The notes beneath the pieces were generated by a model. That model searched no databases, was not told where the DNA came from, and worked only from the letters and a program-made list of their open reading frames with translations. Below, in pieces: positions 63,230-64,000 of a stretch of DNA of 64,000 nucleotides (positions within the stretch are counted from its first letter, which is position 1; each line of letters begins with the position of its first letter). The DNA lies in assembly GCA_025359905.1 (NCBI GenBank), contig JANYDF010000029.1, positions 35,238 through 99,237 on the forward strand, read 5' to 3'. A program made the position numbers and the translations under genes. Source of the DNA: Rhodospirillales bacterium (lineage in GTDB: Bacteria > Pseudomonadota > Alphaproteobacteria > Acetobacterales > Acetobacteraceae).

Positions 63230-63502
63230 GTGAACAAAATGGATCTGATCGCTGCTGTCGCCGACCAGACCGAGTTGCCGAAAGCCAAGGCGTCCGAGGT
63301 CGTGGACGCGGTGTTCGCGGCGATCGAGAAGGCGTTGAAGCAGAAGGAAGAAGTGCGGCTGGTCGGGTTTGGCAGCTTCGCTACGGCAACCCGCAAGGCG
63401 TCGATTGGGCGCAATCCGCGCACCGGCGAAGAAATTCAAATCGCCGAATCGACCTCGGTGCGCTTCAAGCCGGGCAAAGCGTTGAAAGACGCGGTGAACT
63501 GA
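63230..63502 (+). CDS. hupB: HU-family DNA-binding protein
   Basis: 90-residue nucleoid protein of exactly HU length. It starts at a GTG preceded by AGGGG (VNKMDLIAAVADQTELPKAK), then VRLVGFGSFATATRKASIGR and NPRTGEEIQIAESTSVRFKP, the conserved beta-arm with its Pro, ending GKALKDAVN. No ATG start fits better. An upstream extension in frame is not HU-like. Confidence 0.96.
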   Translation: MNKMDLIAAVADQTELPKAKASEVVDAVFAAIEKALKQKEEVRLVGFGSFATATRKASIGRNPRTGEEIQIAESTSVRFKPGKALKDAVN

Positions 63503-63509
63503 GCTGCAT

Positions 63510-63529
63510 GCGGGGCGCAACTGCCCCGC
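63510..63529 (+). terminator. Hairpin after hupB
   Basis: GCGGGGC and GCCCCGC flank GCAACT just after the hupB stop, followed by GTTAGG. Probable terminator separating hupB from the tRNA-Val gene, though the T-tract is poor. Confidence 0.55.
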
Positions 63530-63553
63530 GTTAGGATGCGAACGACCAGGATC

Positions 63554-63628
63554 GGGCGGTTAGCTCAGCGGTAGAGCGTCTCGTTTACACCGAGAGGGCC
63601 GGCGGTTCGAACCCGTCACTGCCCACCA
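63554..63628 (+). tRNA. tRNA-Val (anticodon TAC)
   Basis: 75-base cloverleaf: acceptor GGGCGGT with ACTGCCC (one G-T pair), D arm GCTCAGCGGTAGAGC, anticodon arm CTCGTTTACACCGAG with TAC, T arm CGGCGGTTCGAACCCGTC, then A and encoded CCA. Confidence 0.96.
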
Positions 63629-63759
63629 TCCTGATTTGCAAGGGCCGCTTTCGCCCTGCTTCGGCTTCTTCGGAGGCCATTTGCCCTCGGCGCCGCGTTT
63701 TGTCGATTTTGCCGGTTGACCCCGGTGGAACCCCGGTCTAAACGCTGCGCCCTGCCGCT

Positions 63760-63836
63760 GCGGGTGTAGCTCAGTTGGTTAGAGCGTCGGCCTGTCACGC
63801 CGAAGGTCGCGGGTTCGAGCCCCGTCACTCGCGCCA
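63760..63836 (+). tRNA. tRNA-Asp (anticodon GTC), copy 1
   Basis: 77 bases with encoded CCA. Acceptor GCGGGTG pairs with CACTCGC, D arm GCTCAGTTGGTTAGAGC, anticodon arm CGGCCTGTCACGCCG with GTC, T arm CGCGGGTTCGAGCCCCGTC. Identical to the copy at 63923. Confidence 0.96.
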
Positions 63837-63922
63837 GCAGCGGCAGAATTCCTGGTAATCCCAACGCCTTTGTTGCGCCCATGGCGGGCGCGCTCCGGCC
63901 GCTTGGTGCTTTGTCTACCGCT

Positions 63923-63999
63923 GCGGGTGTAGCTCAGTTGGTTAGAGCGTCGGCCTGTCACGCCGAAGGTCGCGGGTTCGAGCCCCGTCACTCGCGCCA
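63923..63999 (+). tRNA. tRNA-Asp (anticodon GTC), copy 2
   Basis: Same 77-base sequence as the preceding tRNA-Asp, ending one base before the window edge. The preceding CCGCT matches too, while the spacer between copies otherwise differs, so the duplication unit is about the tRNA itself plus a few bases. Confidence 0.96.
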
Positions 64000-64000
64000 G

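Overview
The window reads as a piece of a high-GC alphaproteobacterial chromosome. The run tig-clpP-clpX-lon-hupB at the right end is the usual alphaproteobacterial order. The long branched-chain-amino-acid-type (Liv) ABC transporter sets, the Tat-exported solute-binding proteins and the intergenic palindromes fit the Rhodospirillales/Acetobacteraceae best. That placement is inferred from gene content and was not tested by a tree.

Left part (1-12.6 kb): a tripartite RND efflux operon on the minus strand (outer-membrane lipoprotein, membrane-fusion adaptor, RND pump cut by the window edge). A complete Liv-type ABC uptake operon follows on the plus strand, with two tandem paralogous Tat-exported binding proteins (livG-livF-SBP-SBP-livH-livM). 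A convergent drug-efflux type MFS transporter closes this part.

Middle (12.7-40.6 kb): an aldehyde dehydrogenase that seems to have lost about 110 internal residues; a Pat-like acyl-CoA-synthetase/GNAT protein acetyltransferase; about 1 kb of decayed sequence with a broken PAS-histidine kinase; tRNA-Thr; then a catabolic region. The catabolic region holds a second Liv operon ending in an AtzG-like small protein plus an amidase, a DUF849 beta-keto acid cleavage enzyme, three separate HyuA/HyuB (hydantoinase/oxoprolinase family) pairs, an old-yellow-enzyme reductase, an orphan Liv-type binding protein, an NTF2-like protein and two short-chain dehydrogenases. Taken together it looks like uptake and ATP-dependent opening or carboxylation of amide, lactam or ketone compounds, but no substrate can be read from sequence.

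Right-middle (40.7-50.4 kb): a glycan-modification locus. An EamA permease is followed by a fused Stf0-sulfotransferase/GT61 glycosyltransferase, a 1154-residue protein with two glycosyltransferase-like halves, a TPR protein with a C-terminal GT-D-like domain, and a small sulfotransferase-like protein. The domain fusions make this the least routine part of the window.

Right end (50.4-64 kb): a ParA-like ATPase translationally coupled to a CopD-like membrane protein, the NAD(P)HX repair enzyme, a transketolase/pyruvate-dehydrogenase-E1-like protein, a SlyB-like lipoprotein, an orphan Flp pilin, tRNA-Leu, then tig, clpP, clpX, lon, hupB, tRNA-Val and two identical tRNA-Asp genes. Intergenic sequence carries several REP-like palindromes. 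The only gene-poor stretch longer than 300 bases is about 16.47-17.47 kb, which holds gene remnants. No rRNA, CRISPR array, IS element or prophage was seen.
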